Below, piece after piece: positions 48,174-59,080 of a DNA stretch of 64,000 nucleotides (position 1 is the stretch's first letter; every line of letters begins with the position of its first letter). The position numbers and the translations under genes were made by a program. Below the pieces are notes generated by a model. It did not search any database and was not told the DNA's origin. It was given only the letters and a program-made list of their open reading frames with translations. The stretch is from assembly GCF_033473495.1 (NCBI RefSeq), contig NC_088938.1:1054001-1118000 (forward strand), read 5' to 3'. Origin of the DNA: Cercospora beticola (lineage: Eukaryota > Ascomycota > Dothideomycetes > Mycosphaerellales > Mycosphaerellaceae).

Positions 48174-48661
48174 ATGGCTACTCAGCAACAGATCTTGGAA
48201 CACTCCACTCAGTACAATCAGCTCCGCTGGTTGTGTCTCGCAGGCGATTTCCTGGCCGTCCACTTGGGATGGATCAAAGCGAAGAACAAAGCACTATCGA
48301 ATCAGCGGCATGTTGAGGCGGTCCTGAGCCGCGACGGCGGTTGGGAGGAGGTGTGTGCGACGTTGGGCTCCTGGACCAAGGGGACCGTTGGTCTCGACCC
48401 TGATCAGGAGTCCGTCTTGCGAGGTAAGTTCTCATCACCTCTCGTGTCAATTGTGACTCCAGAAGCAAGACACGACTGTGCCACTGCACCAAGATGTCTC
48501 ACGTTCCGATTCAACCAATTTGCATCAGAAGACAGGTTGCCACACTTTTTCCAGAACATTGGCCAACGCAACAGGACGCCGTATTGCCGAGGTCGCCATT
48601 GTCGCTCGCAGCAGAAGCATTGGTGGTGGAACTATTACACTTCTCGAAAGCTAACCTTTGA
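48174..48661 (+). CDS. Possible small two-exon hypothetical gene
   Basis: ATG at 48174 begins MATQQQILEHSTQYNQLRWL, preceded by a pyrimidine-rich leader. Exon 1 (48174-48423) ends at a GTAAGT donor; with an acceptor TTTTTCCAG at 48554 the frame continues 48555-48661 as EHWPTQQDAVLPRSP...LLHFSKANL to TGA, giving 118 residues. The intron would be 131 bp. Ignoring the donor gives a longer frame to 48788 with low-complexity basic sequence. No domain is recognised. The splice model is my inference from consensus sites and frame; it may be wrong. Confidence 0.35.
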
Positions 48662-49065
48662 CAGCGATCGCAGAGGCAGCATGGCACACCAGGCACGACG
48701 ACGACTTCGGTCGGAAGAATGCCCCCAATTGGCCCGCAATGGACGTGGGGTACAGGAGCAATGGAAGCGTTGCAGGCCGACTGCCTGAATTAGGCACTCA
48801 GGCGTGTCGACAAAGTGGATGCCCAGATGCGGGATGCCGCCATGTGAGGACGTGGCCCGCAGACCGCAAGGTGAGTCCCCAGTCCTCATATTTTTTGACC
48901 GTCCGCACCTAGGAATACTCTTCCCTCCCGGCTCCTAAGATACTTCTTCCCGCGAGACCTAAGGCCCTTTCTCCTCTCCTCATGCCACTTCGGACGACGC
49001 CTTCACGCGGCTTGTGGTGTAAGTAGCCCCACGGGGTGAAACCGAGTCGACCAACATATTGCTAT

Positions 49066-49134
49066 TCGAACGATCAATCGACCGAGCGACCGACCAAACG
49101 GCAGTCGAACGATCGAACGGCCCAACGAACGAGA
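49066..49134. repeat. Degenerate CGAA/CGAC-type simple repeat
   Basis: About 69 bp made almost wholly of CGAA, CGAT, CGAC and similar tetranucleotide units. An old, degraded microsatellite is the simplest reading. Confidence 0.5.
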
Positions 49135-49981
49135 TCAGATATTCACGATATTTTCAGGGAAACGAGTGCGGAGGAGAGCGACGGAGAGCTGAGAATGGCG
49201 ATTGCTTGGATTTGTAGTACCTGAGTCGTGACATGAGTCGGGATTCTAGGGGGAAAAAGGGGACTGTTTTACGGCGACGGCGTGGTGAAGAGGTGGGACC
49301 CTTCCAATGTGTTCGCACTTTGACGTAGTGGCGAGGGCTCAGTAGTCTTCCTCATCGCTCTATCAAGCATGAGGTAGGTGAAGCTAAGACGAACACCAGA
49401 ACACGCTCGTTCAATGCGATCGCCGAACGAGCAAATCCACCTCTTGAGCTCTACCTGCAACATGATGATCTGGCACTGACGATGGTGTGAGAGCTGACTT
49501 CCAATTGTGTTAGCAGCTCGTTGCTGTCGCAACGGCGAAGAGCAGCTCGGTGTGCCTCCCATGGTCAGTGCATGGGGCATGTGTGCCTTCTCCAGACAAG
49601 TCATGTGGGCGTTTGAGAAAATACTGTCAAATGATCTCGATGTTGTTCACTGAGCTTGACACTGCGTGTCATTGAAAGCATTTTGTATGTGTCAGGAAAG
49701 TTGTCCGACTACTGGAGAGGAGCATTACCCGAATCGTATCTTTTCATGGTCGGGCGTGGAGATATTGACTTCAAGTCAACCATCTCGACACGATATTCGC
49801 TGTCAGCCAATAGTCCATCATCCTCAAAGCCTCAGCCGCGACTTTCCGGGTAATACATTTATGGATCCTTTGAGAGAAGCACCCACTGGTCCCTAAAACT
49901 ATGGCATTTTTGTGGCCTCAATTTTTTTTAAGTTTGAAGCTTTTCTATTACCACTATATTTGTCGCCCTCAAATCTCTCCT

Positions 49982-49988
49982 TATAAAG
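49982..49988 (+). promoter_or_regulatory. TATA box candidate
   Basis: TATAAAG about 160 bp before the ATG at 50147 of the F-box-like gene, in otherwise mixed sequence. Confidence 0.4.
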
Positions 49989-50146
49989 GTAACAACGCCC
50001 CGCCCAGTGGCCTGCTCCTACGCATCAACTCGGACTAGCACTTAACACTTTGACATCTCTATCTTGATCTGTCAGACGCCTACTGCAGTTTGCAACAGCA
50101 AGCACACAATAAGACTTCTTCGCAACTCCTACACTAAACTCAAGTC

Positions 50147-50977
50147 ATGGCTCAGCCGAAAGCCGTGCCCAAGACGGGATTCTTGGATCTTCCTCGCGAG
50201 CTTCGCGATGACATCTATACAAACATCATCTCGAACGTTACGAGCAACGAGGAGCCCGAAGTCCGCGATTCCAATATTCAGAACCCAGACTTTCTAAACA
50301 TTTGTGCCGCCCACCCACAGATCGCAACCGAGATTCGAGAGCGAGATCAAGCTACACGCAGACATATCAAATTTCACCTTAGAGCAAGATCAGCACCTTG
50401 GATCCCACCGCTTGCGGCTTACAAGCGCCTGCAGCTGATCAGCATCGAGTTTAAGACGTACGAGGTAAAGCAAGACTGGAAAGGCGATGCCGATAGGTGT
50501 CCGTGGGAGATTTCGGAAGTAGCTAGACATCTCGCGGAAGTCGTCAAGTGGATCAACACTCACTCTGGCTCCGCCTCTTTGCCCCGACGTCTTTCGGTGA
50601 AATTTGAAGATGGAGGTGATGGCGATATCAGTTTCTACGACGAATTTTGGGATCCTGGTAGCTTTTGGCACTCGGAGCGTGGCCGTCGCCTGGCTCAGAT
50701 GGAGACTGATTCATATTCTTCTCTACCAATAGTCGAACGCTTGTTGGAGCCACTGAGGAAAATCCAACCGGATGTGTTTCGAGAAGCTAGGATTTGGGAA
50801 ATCGACGATGTCATGAGCGAGGAGCAGTCACAGGATTGTGGTATTTGGAATGAAGTTTATGATAGTCTTTGGGCCAGCGACTATTTCTACGAGTTGCAAA
50901 GGTGGATTTGTGGGCATGAGAGAGAAGGTGAGAAGGAGAAGATAAAGTGGGTGGAGCTTTTAGAGAAGTATTGGTGA
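50147..50977 (+). CDS. Fungal F-box-like/2EXR-type hypothetical protein
   Basis: Single exon of 276 residues. The start carries FLDLPRELRDDIYTNI, the short N-terminal motif shared by a very large, expanded group of filamentous-ascomycete proteins that resemble F-boxes (L-LP-ELR--IY). The rest (ICAAHPQIATEIRERDQATRRHIKFHL and a Trp-rich acidic C-terminus) is typical of that group: poorly characterised, intronless and fast-evolving. No signal peptide or membrane segment. A truncated copy of its 5' end lies at 47010-47108, showing local duplication and loss. Function is unknown; adaptor activity in ubiquitin ligases is only inferred. Confidence 0.75.
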   Translation: MAQPKAVPKTGFLDLPRELRDDIYTNIISNVTSNEEPEVRDSNIQNPDFLNICAAHPQIATEIRERDQATRRHIKFHLRARSAPWIPPLAAYKRLQLISIEFKTYEVKQDWKGDADRCPWEISEVARHLAEVVKWINTHSGSASLPRRLSVKFEDGGDGDISFYDEFWDPGSFWHSERGRRLAQMETDSYSSLPIVERLLEPLRKIQPDVFREARIWEIDDVMSEEQSQDCGIWNEVYDSLWASDYFYELQRWICGHEREGEKEKIKWVELLEKYW

Positions 50978-51164
50978 GTCGGTAGATTTGGGGATTGCGG
51001 TATTGTTTGAGGGCGAGGAGAGAAACTGTGCACACGGTGCGACCTGGGATACAATCGTATAGGGAACTTGGGCATCTATGAGACTTTGTTTATTGAACTA
51101 CGTACCCTCAAATGTAGCATCCTCTAATAAACGCTTTGTCATTGTTGAACACATATTTCGTTCC

Positions 51165-51809
51165 TCATTGTTCCATCTGAGGCGATGAACCCTCGACCCT
51201 CTCTCCCTCCGCCGGAGCTTGTGCATCAAATGCCCTCTCAATCGTTGACAAATACCGCTGAAAGGCCACAAAATGTACAATTGCAGTTGCGCCGTCCTTT
51301 CCCAACATGCACAAGGCCTCGTTCCAGAGCCTCTCCGATAACACGCCCGACTGAACGCATAATTCTCTCGTCATGCCAAAGACGACTCGATCGGTCCTGT
51401 CGAGCGTGCTTGCACACAGTCCAGCCTGGAGAGAATCGACTTCGTTCTGTGTCAAGATCTGTGAATGGATACCAAGTGTTGAGTGGAAATATGTCATATA
51501 CTGAGATCTCTCGTTGGCGGAGACGACAAGTGATATTATAGCTTTTGTCCGAGAAGAGAGTGTTGAGCTGGCTTTGGGTGAGGCCAGGATGGATTGATAG
51601 AGCGACAGAATGGCGTGACCGATGGCTGGAGTGTGGAGGAGAATCCCATAGGGTCCGATGAGAGCGCCGCTTGATGGGAGGGAGTAAGTTACGAGCGCGT
51701 GGTTGACGATTTGGGAGAGGTGCTTGCTGAAGGCGAAATATAGGGATAGAGTCTCTGGAGAGTTCTTGGTAGTGAGAGTCGAAGGATGTAGGAGACCGAG
51801 TCGATTCAT
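51165..51809 (-). CDS. AhpD/carboxymuconolactone decarboxylase-like protein
   Basis: Single exon of 214 residues from ATG 51809 (MNRLGLLHPSTLTTKNSPE). The central helix pattern TKAIISLVVSANERSQYMTYFHSTLGIHSQIL and the preceding GPYGILLHTPAIGHAIL follow the AhpD-like fold of fungal carboxymuconolactone decarboxylase-family proteins. The CxxC redox pair of true AhpD is not seen, so peroxidase-reductant function is unlikely; many fungal members are of unknown role. The 3' end is convergent with the F-box-like gene, 187 bp away. Confidence 0.65.
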   Translation of the reverse strand: MNRLGLLHPSTLTTKNSPETLSLYFAFSKHLSQIVNHALVTYSLPSSGALIGPYGILLHTPAIGHAILSLYQSILASPKASSTLSSRTKAIISLVVSANERSQYMTYFHSTLGIHSQILTQNEVDSLQAGLCASTLDRTDRVVFGMTRELCVQSGVLSERLWNEALCMLGKDGATAIVHFVAFQRYLSTIERAFDAQAPAEGERVEGSSPQMEQ

Positions 51810-52809
51810 TCTGGATGAAGAATGCTTTAATAATTTACGGTTGGTAGATGGCTTTGAGAAATCGTCTTTGAGACTTGGAAGTGCTGGGGTTCTTGAGACT
51901 TATGCTCGAGAGGATGCTTCTTAGATCGTTGTCGAGCCTGTCGTGAATAATTTTCGTCTTCATTATATACCCACATTGTGTACGTTACAGTACGAGCATC
52001 GCCGCGGCTGCGATCTTTGTGCTTATGATACTATCGATGACAGTGAACTACTTTCTGTCGAGTGGTACGTCAGTGGTGAACGAAAAGTCGCCCAGGCTCA
52101 GAACGTCCGAGATTCATGATCTATGCAACAAGAGAATGCCAGGTGAACTTCTCATGTCGTTGTTGGTCCAATGGCATGTACAGCTCCGTGACCCCCAATA
52201 GTTACCCTACTGAGGATACGGCCGTCGAGATACCAGGAGACGAGGTCGTGGATGCATGCCATGTAAGCCAATCTGGTACGGCCTGCAGTCATTGAGGAAT
52301 GAACGTCGTCGTTGAGTTGTTGAGTGTTACACTTGATGATGTAAAGCACGAAGTTCTCGCGGCAAGAAATGGATGCTGGAAAGAATCGGATCGCGGCCGA
52401 AGAGCATCGGAAGGAAGGAACTGCTGCAGAATAGTAGGCCGAGGATCGGCGTTAATGCAAGGCCTAAGCCGAATTATGTCCTGAGGGACACAAAATCGCA
52501 GCATTGTAGCTTCTGGTTGGAACCATGGTTGTCATCGTGCAGGAGGAGCATGTAAGAACGGATCCGGCCCAAGCACTGACAATGAGATGCAGCCTAGATA
52601 AGTTCTAGAAACTCCTTCCGCGTCCTTCATGTTCGCGGTACGTCGATTGGATCATTACTCTTGACGTTGCTAGCAGGTACTGTGACCTCTAAAGTGCAGC
52701 TACGACAAGGGTAGGCCATCTAACTGGAACAAAGAGGCCTGAAGGGACCCGAGACCATGTGGAATGTTCTGAGCACACGCCTTTCCCCTGAAAATTCACC
52801 GCCCTCTCT
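51810..52809. other. Intergenic region, 1.0 kb
   Basis: Between the AhpD-like gene start and the 3' end of the SDR gene. No supported gene, repeat or RNA. Confidence 0.5.
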
Positions 52810-53947
52810 CTACTTCCCCGAAACCAACTCGTAGCCACCGTCGATTGTCACGTTTTGTCCGTTCCAGTATTGATTTGTGGCGGCGTAGAGAACTGCTCCA
52901 GCCATATCACGATCCTTGCCCGGTCTCTGCGCTGCGGCTTTACCCTCATACTTCTCCTTCTCCACATGGCTCTTCTGGTTCGCGCCGCTTTCTCCGGCCG
53001 TCATTTCGCTGGGAAACACACCAGGGCTGATGCTGTTGACGCGGATCTTCAGACCTGCTTGGAAGAACTCATTTGCCATCATGCGAGTCAGATGGCTGGC
53101 GGCTGCTTTCGAAGCGTTATATTGTGGATGATGTTGCATGGTCTTGACTTCGCCGGACATGGAAGAGATGTTGATCACGGTAGATGACCAGCCATACGTC
53201 TTTTCTGTGGCCTTTTGGAGCAGTGGTAGGAAGCAGGTGGTGACGAAGTAGAGTTGGCCGACATTGGTGCGATAGACAGCTTCCCAGTCTTCAAAAGAAG
53301 CGTCTTTGTTGTCGAAGAGATTCGACTTCAGTTCTTCGGCGTTCTTTCCTTCGGTCTTGAATGTCGAGGTGGAGATGCCGGCGTTGTTGATGAGAATGTC
53401 AAGATGCGATTCTTTGGAGCTGAACTCGTCGAAAAGCTTCGAGATGCTTTCTTTGCTGCTGATGTCGGCGGTCAACGGGATGATCTCGCCTTCGACGCCC
53501 TCATTGTAGGTCTTGGCCACGGTCTCGAGCTTTTCTTCTGTGCGGCCGATGATGTAAACTTTGGCGCCGTTTACGGCAAGTGACTGAGTCGCCATGAGAC
53601 CGATGCCTGAGCCTCCGCCTGTGGAGCGTTAGTCGCATGTTCCCGGTTCCCACGGTATGCGATTACTTACCAGTGATGAGGGCGACTTTGCCCTTGACGT
53701 CAAAGACATTTGCCAGCTTGAAGCTGTCATTGTTGTGCTCTCGAGGATGGTCTGAAGCCATGTTGGAAGATGTCTTCACCGAAGAAGAGAAGTGTGCGGT
53801 GAAGTTCTGCAATCGGTTCGACGCCGTTTTGTGTACGGCGTGTGGTCTCTGCAAGTGAGGTCTCGAAGCAATGCTGAGGAAACGTGATGATGGCGGGATG
53901 TACGTGAGTGTACGAGAGAGTTGTGCGCGAAGACAGAGAGAAGACAT
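52810..53947 (-). CDS. Short-chain dehydrogenase/reductase, probably mitochondrial
   Basis: NAD(P)-dependent oxidoreductase of the classical SDR family. Exons complement 53671-53947 and 52810-53618, joined by a 52-bp intron (GTAAGT...CACAG), give 361 residues. Splicing assembles the nucleotide-binding TGGGSGIG (about 91-98); NNAG, S245 (ISSMSG), Y259 and K263 (YNASK) complete the catalytic set, and ISPGVFPSEM follows. The first 62 residues (MSSLCLRAQLSRTLTYIPPS...) are Arg/Ser-rich and acid-poor, like a mitochondrial presequence; a second in-frame ATG at 53761 (MASDHPREH) could make a cytosolic form. The closest named group by pattern is the 3-oxoacyl-ACP reductase/RhlG-like SDRs; substrate unknown. 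Its start lies 238 bp from the RIP block but it appears intact. Confidence 0.9.
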
Positions 53948-54138
53948 GATTTTTGGTGACTTACCAGCTGCAATTCTACGCAATGCTGTTGCTTTCCGCC
54001 ATTGCGTTGCTCATGCTGTAATGGCAGCGTCATGAAGATGCACACACGAGGAAAGCACGCGTCGAGCTGGACCCTCACTTTGGAGTCGCGACTTCGGCGC
54101 GTCGGCGGGTGGAAAGTGGCCCGAGCTCAATTGTCGAC

Positions 54139-54170
54139 TTCATCTTCATCTTTATCTTTATCTTTATCTT
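54139..54170. repeat. Hexanucleotide microsatellite (TTCATC/TTTATC)
   Basis: Two TTCATC units followed by three TTTATC units. The two unit types differ by one C-to-T change at a CpA site, and the changed units are those nearer the RIP block. Confidence 0.8.
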
Positions 54171-54184
54171 AATTTTCTACATTC

Positions 54185-55078
54185 GCCTGCGAAGTCCTAT
54201 TGCACACCTCTACGCGGTCGTAGGTAGAAACAGATAGCTTCGGCTATACTAGTAAAGTATAGAGCGGCTAGATATCTATAAAGATAGAAAGAAAGCGATA
54301 AAAAGTCTAGAAATCTATAGAAGCGTATACCGAGCGAACTCTAACGAATACTATAAACTAGAGCTAGCGCGGCTAGAACTAATATAAGACCTAGTACTAA
54401 GAGACTAGACTAGAATCTCTAGATAGTAAATTCTATTCTAGACTTAGAAGCTAGAGTAGTAATCTAGTACTAAAATAAGCTTAAAAGAAGGAAGAAGTAT
54501 ACTATAATTAAAGCTTTAAAGTAAAGTAGAAAGAGTAGAGAAGAGTATAGGATAAAGTAGCTAAAACTATAAAGGAAAATATCCTAGTCTAGATAGAAAG
54601 TAGAATAATAAGCTAAATAAAAGATTTAGAAACTTTTTAGAAAGTATTCTAAAAAGAAAGAAGGATATATCTCTATATACTAGTATATACCTCTAGTACT
54701 ACTAGGTTTAACTACTTATTCTAAGAGATTAGAAACTCTATCTATAGAGCCTATTTACCTACTAGGTTCTATAGTAGAATTATATAATAACTAGTAGAAC
54801 TATAAAAATAGAGATATTTATCTAAAGTCTAGCTCTTCTAGATATCTTATAACTAACTCTAAAGGTAGAGTATCTAATAAAAGTAACTCTTATTCTATAT
54901 TTAAAGCTATCTATAATAGAAGAGCTAGTTTAGAATACTACTACTTAATATAATTTCTATAAATATAAGTTATATAACTTAGATACTAAGTAAAGTAGAA
55001 AGTTTAGAGTAGGAGTATAATATTAGAGAGAGCTTCTACTATAGACTAGTAAGAAAGAATTAGATATAAAATTAATAT
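54185..55078 (+). mobile_element. Repeat unit copy A, interrupted by a Copia element
   Basis: Begins GCCTGCGAAGTCC and aligns, with RIP-type transitions and indels, to copy B (55906-56609), including a long shared stretch near its right end (ACTAGTAAGAAAGA, TTAGATATA, ATTAATAT). The similarity stops at 55078, exactly where the Copia long terminal repeat begins, so the Copia element inserted into this copy. Its first 50 bp keep CpA/TpG sites that are changed in copy B. No coding capacity is visible. Confidence 0.7.
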
Positions 55079-55905
55079 TAAATTATATTCTTATAAGTAC
55101 TCGTCGAATAGATATAATATAGTAGAAGTAGAGATAATAAGTAGGAACTAACCGAGTTAATTATATTAGTTAGTTATAGGTTATATTTTACTTCTAAGAT
55201 AGATATTAGCTAGGTTATATAACCTAGTATTCTATAACCTATATTACCTAATTCTAATCTCTAAAGTATCTCTTAGAATATCTAACTAGACTATACTTTC
55301 TAATACTCCTACTTAGACTAGATAGTCTTCTACTTATATTCCTATATTTAAATCTATTTCTAAATAATAATTACTTATTAGATATAGTAAGCTACTTCTT
55401 CTATAGTATAACTCTTAGGCTTAGTTTTATATATACTATAGTATCTCTAATACTATAGTATATATCTTTTATTAATTACTCTAAGGTCTAGAGTTTAATC
55501 TATAGTTAGAGTAGAGATTCTTTTACTTTTTTCTATATAAGCTAGAGTTATCTTATAAACTCCTAAAACTATAGCCTATTCTTTAGTTTAGTTAGGCTAT
55601 TAGTAACTATCTCTTTTATTAGAATATATTCTACTATAACTTTCTTCTACTACTAGAGATATCTAATATAGTTATATATAATATTAATATATTTAGATCT
55701 CTTATAGGTATATATATTCTTAATAAGAGTTAAAGCTACCTAATTATCTCCTATAATTTATACTAGCCTTAGTTCTCTTACTATATTAGAATATACTTTT
55801 ATAGTTAGTTAGAATAGATATTCTTCTACTAATTCTATATAGTCTATCTCTTTTAAGAGTACTACTAGGAACTAAAATTACTTTATATATATATTTATAG
55901 CTATA
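55079..55905 (-). mobile_element. Ty1/Copia retrotransposon: 3' LTR and end of pol
   Basis: On the minus strand, about 55905-55560 encodes the end of a Copia RNase H region with many stops; the segment around IIGDN-VALTLIKN matches the conserved EDNQ-AL--A-N pattern of the family, followed by KRSKYINI. To its left lies a probable 3' LTR beginning TAAATTATATTC at 55079 (TG changed to TA), extending to roughly 55.3 kb; the inner limit is unclear. The element continues at 56969 after a later insertion. Confidence 0.75.
55892..55905. repeat. 14-bp target-site duplication, left copy
   Basis: TATTTATAGCTATA, identical to 56955-56968 on the other side of copy B. In the Copia frame both copies read as the end of the EAEYIA segment of RNase H. 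Confidence 0.75.
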
Positions 55906-56954
55906 GCCTACGAAGTTCTATTATATACCTCTACGTAGTCGTAGGTAGAAATAGATAGCTTCGGCTATACTAGCAAAGTATAGAGTAGCTAGATACCTAT
56001 AGAGGTAGAAAGAAAGTAATAAAAAGTCTAGAATTTCGACCTAGAGAGATTAGAGAGCTCCTAAGAATACGAAGACGACGCTAGTATAGTATAACTACTA
56101 TAAGATTCTAATACTCGACTATAGGATAGCTCTTCTAGGTAGTAAATACTACTATAGGTCTAGAGGCTAGAGTAGTAACCTAAGCTCTAAATAGACTAAA
56201 AAGAAGGAACTAAGTATATCTAAAGGAAAACTTTAATAAGAAAGAGTAAGGATAGTAGAAATAGAAGAAAGGAATAGTAGTATCTCTATAGATACTAGGA
56301 TAATTAGCTACTAGAAGCCTTTTATCTAAAATAGAAGACTCTAAAGTAGACTAGTCTCTCTACTCTAGAGTTTTCTAGAAACCTTAAGTCTAAAAGTAGA
56401 GTATCTAATATAAGCTATCTAACTCTATACTATACTTAGAGCTATCTATAAAGATACTTACTATTCTAGATATTCTACGTAAACTAGAATTTCTCTAGAT
56501 ATAGATTATATAACTAGATACTAAGGAAAGTTAAAATCTAAGTAGGATTTATATAGAGAGATATCTACTCTAGGAACTAGTAAGAAAGAGTTAGATATAG
56601 GATTAATATAGATACTAGTATAGAGACTAAGACTATATATATAGGCTTAAGTCTCTAAGCTAGTAGGTAAGAGGATCGGGCTCCTAAGTACTAATAATAT
56701 AAGAAATAACTAAGGATAACTACTATAAAGGATCTAGACTATTAAGATAATATAAATTATCCTAAGGAGAACTAGAAACTATAGAAGTAGTAAGCTATAT
56801 AGAGCTTACTATAAAATATAAAGATATAAGGAGGTTTTTCTACTAGAGTACTAGTATAAGAGCTTTTCTATCTACGAAAAATATAGAGCGTACTACTTAC
56901 TCTAGTTAAAAGAAGTAGACTAGCGTATAAGAATTATCTATCTATCTATCTATC
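55906..56954 (+). mobile_element. Repeat unit copy B, 1,049-bp insertion with TATC tail
   Basis: Inserted into the Copia RNase H region: 14-bp direct repeats flank it exactly and the Copia reading frame resumes on both sides. It starts GCCTACGAAG, the same terminus as copy A, and ends in five TATC units. A long, variable-size target duplication plus a simple-repeat 3' tail is the usual mark of target-primed (LINE/SINE-type) insertion, not of an LTR element (5 bp). No protein-coding remnant was recognised, so it may be non-autonomous. Confidence 0.65.
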
Positions 56955-56968
56955 TATTTATAGCTATA
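56955..56968. repeat. 14-bp target-site duplication, right copy
   Basis: Second copy of TATTTATAGCTATA flanking copy B. Confidence 0.75.
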
Positions 56969-58830
56969 TACTTAGCTTCTATTATAAATATTATAATAGA
57001 CTTTTGCTTTCTACTTATCTAAGAAACTAGAGCTCTATAAAGGAAGAAAATACTCTTAAGAATTAAGACTCTATCTACTTTATCTATTATATAGTTAGAG
57101 TCTAAATACTCTATTAGGCTTCCTCTATTTCTTCTAAATATTAATTCTAAGTCTTAGAATAACCTTAAGTATCTTACTAGTTTCTTTAGAGCTTATATAT
57201 ACCTCTTAGCTAGATTTAAGATATATAAACTTAACTTTCTAAAAGAGAAAGTAATATCTAGTCTTATTATAACTATAGGCTATATTTAGATACTAGTTTA
57301 GCTTTAGTACTCTATTTTATTCCCTCTCTTATTATATAAGCCTATTAGTTTTAGGCTATTATAACTATCTATTAGTAAAAGAGTTAGGTTAGCTATTTCC
57401 TTAGTTATTCCTAGCTTTATAAAGTTCTTCTAGATAAAGTATTCCTAATTAAGCTTTAGAATCCTAGCTTATTTATTTTTTATTAACTTTATTCTAAGAA
57501 TTTTCTCTAGTTCTCTAAGATCTTTAATCTTAAATACTTTACCTAGCTATTCCTTAAACTAAAGTATATTTTCTAGCTTTAGTACTATAATTAGAATATT
57601 ATCTATATAGGTTAGAATTAGAATATTCCTTTCCTAGTAGATAAGAAAGTATAGGTCTACTTCTAATTATATAAACCTAATCTATTTTAACTTTAAGATA
57701 TAGAGTTTATTCTAGTCTCTTACTACTTACTTTAGTCTATATAAGCTTCTTAGAATTTATAGGACTATATTAGGTAGAATTTTAACTTCTAGTAGTAGAA
57801 TTATAAAGATTTCTTCTTAAAGTTTACTCTTAGTAAATATATTATTTATATCTACTTAGTAGAGTTCTAGATCCTTCTTATAAACTATAGCTATAAATAC
57901 TCTTAAAGTATTATATCTAACTATTAGTATAAAGGTTTCTTAGAAATTAACTCTAAACTTCTAAAAGAAATCTTTTATAACTAGTCTTACCTTAAACTTC
58001 TTAATAGCTCTACTAATTAATCTCTTTATATTAAATATCTACTTAGATATAATAAGGTTTGCTTCTTTAGATAGAATAATCTCTATTTAGATATTATTAC
58101 TTCTTAATATAGTTAGTTCCTTTTAGACTATATCTTCCTATATATATTTCTATTTAGAATCTTAAATTGTTTTCTTATAGAACTTTAGAATAGGTACTTC
58201 TTATTTCTATATAGAGACTTAAGGAGTAATTACTATAAATATAGACTTCTAAACCTCTAATAGAGCTTTCTAAATCTACTTCTATTCTTAGCTTTAGACT
58301 TAGCTAAGAAATACTTTATAATACTTAGTACTAGGCTCCTTCTTCTATTTATATTCTCTCTATCTTTTCTAAAGTACTTATTTTATTACTATACTATAAG
58401 CTTTTAGCTCTAGGCCTAGTTCTTTATTTAAAATAAATCTTCTTCTTTTTTAGTTATAAGTTTAGTTTTAGTTTCTCTTCTAATTTCTATTTCCTTATAG
58501 GTTCTACTATATAATATTTAATTCTTTTATTTTAGAATATAGTCTTCTACTAGTACTAGGACTAGCTTATCTATTAACTTTCTAGCTTAGCTTAAGTAGT
58601 TTAGTAGTTCTACTTTTCTTCTACTAGAGTTATAGTTCTCTAGAGTTTTCTTCTTCTAGATTCTCTATTCTCTAGTACTCCTCTTTATTCTTTAGTAGAA
58701 GTAGTAACTATATAAAGAGTATTTAGCTAGGATCTATAAGTTTAGTTACTATAGCTATAAGTATAGTAGCTATAGAAAGTATAACTACTATTAGCTTCTT
58801 TAGAAGTCTACTAACTAGATTTCTAATAGT
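56969..58830 (-). mobile_element. Ty1/Copia retrotransposon: reverse transcriptase and RNase H start, decayed
   Basis: Minus-strand pol. From right to left: a low-complexity linker (about 58.75-58.1 kb), reverse transcriptase with KKFKVRLVIKDF, RYNTLRVFIAIVYKKDLEL and SLYRLK (about 58.06-57.7 kb), the catalytic box near 57597-57614 reading YIDNIL where the family has YVDD, then RYLKG-like and GYSDSDYAG-like blocks (as EYLDSNYII) and SRKQKS/EAKYIA near 56970. All changes are those expected from CpA-to-TpA mutation, including many stops. The 5' part (integrase, gag, 5' LTR) is missing because the Gypsy element begins near 58.83 kb; the boundary is approximate. Confidence 0.8.
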
Positions 58831-59080
58831 ATAAGAGCTAGGAGTATATAGCTCGAGAGGCGTAGCTTATTAGACGTTAAGGTATAATAGCTAGTACCGC
58901 TTATACTTAGCGTAGAATAAAAGTACGTAGAACGTATATAAATAAAGAAAGTAAGAATTATTCTTAATATCTCTAGATAGAGAGTCTAGAGGCGCTTAAT
59001 ATATTACTATATTCTACTCTTATAATTATAATTCTTCTACCTTATCGAGAGTAGCGATCTATTAAGGCCTATTATACTTA
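58831..59080 (+). repeat. Probable Gypsy 5' LTR (approximate limits)
   Basis: The base pattern changes sharply near 58.83 kb from TpA-rich Copia sequence to CpG-containing sequence starting around GAGCTAGGAG. A TATATAAATA promoter-like stretch (about 58935-58945) lies inside. The expected TG/CA ends would read TA after RIP, so the limits cannot be fixed without the 3' copy. Confidence 0.45.

Larger units (their letters stand above)
48662..50146. other. Intergenic region, 1.5 kb
   Basis: No gene supported. Contains a low-complexity CGAA/CGAC-rich stretch (49066-49134) and, near the right end, the promoter of the F-box-like gene. Confidence 0.5.

Noticed and set aside
54185..56954. Copies A and B as the two LTRs of one element enclosing 55079-55905
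   Set aside because: The enclosed DNA is the end of a Copia pol plus its own LTR on the minus strand, and copy B has its own 14-bp flanking duplication inside the Copia frame, so the two are separate insertions.
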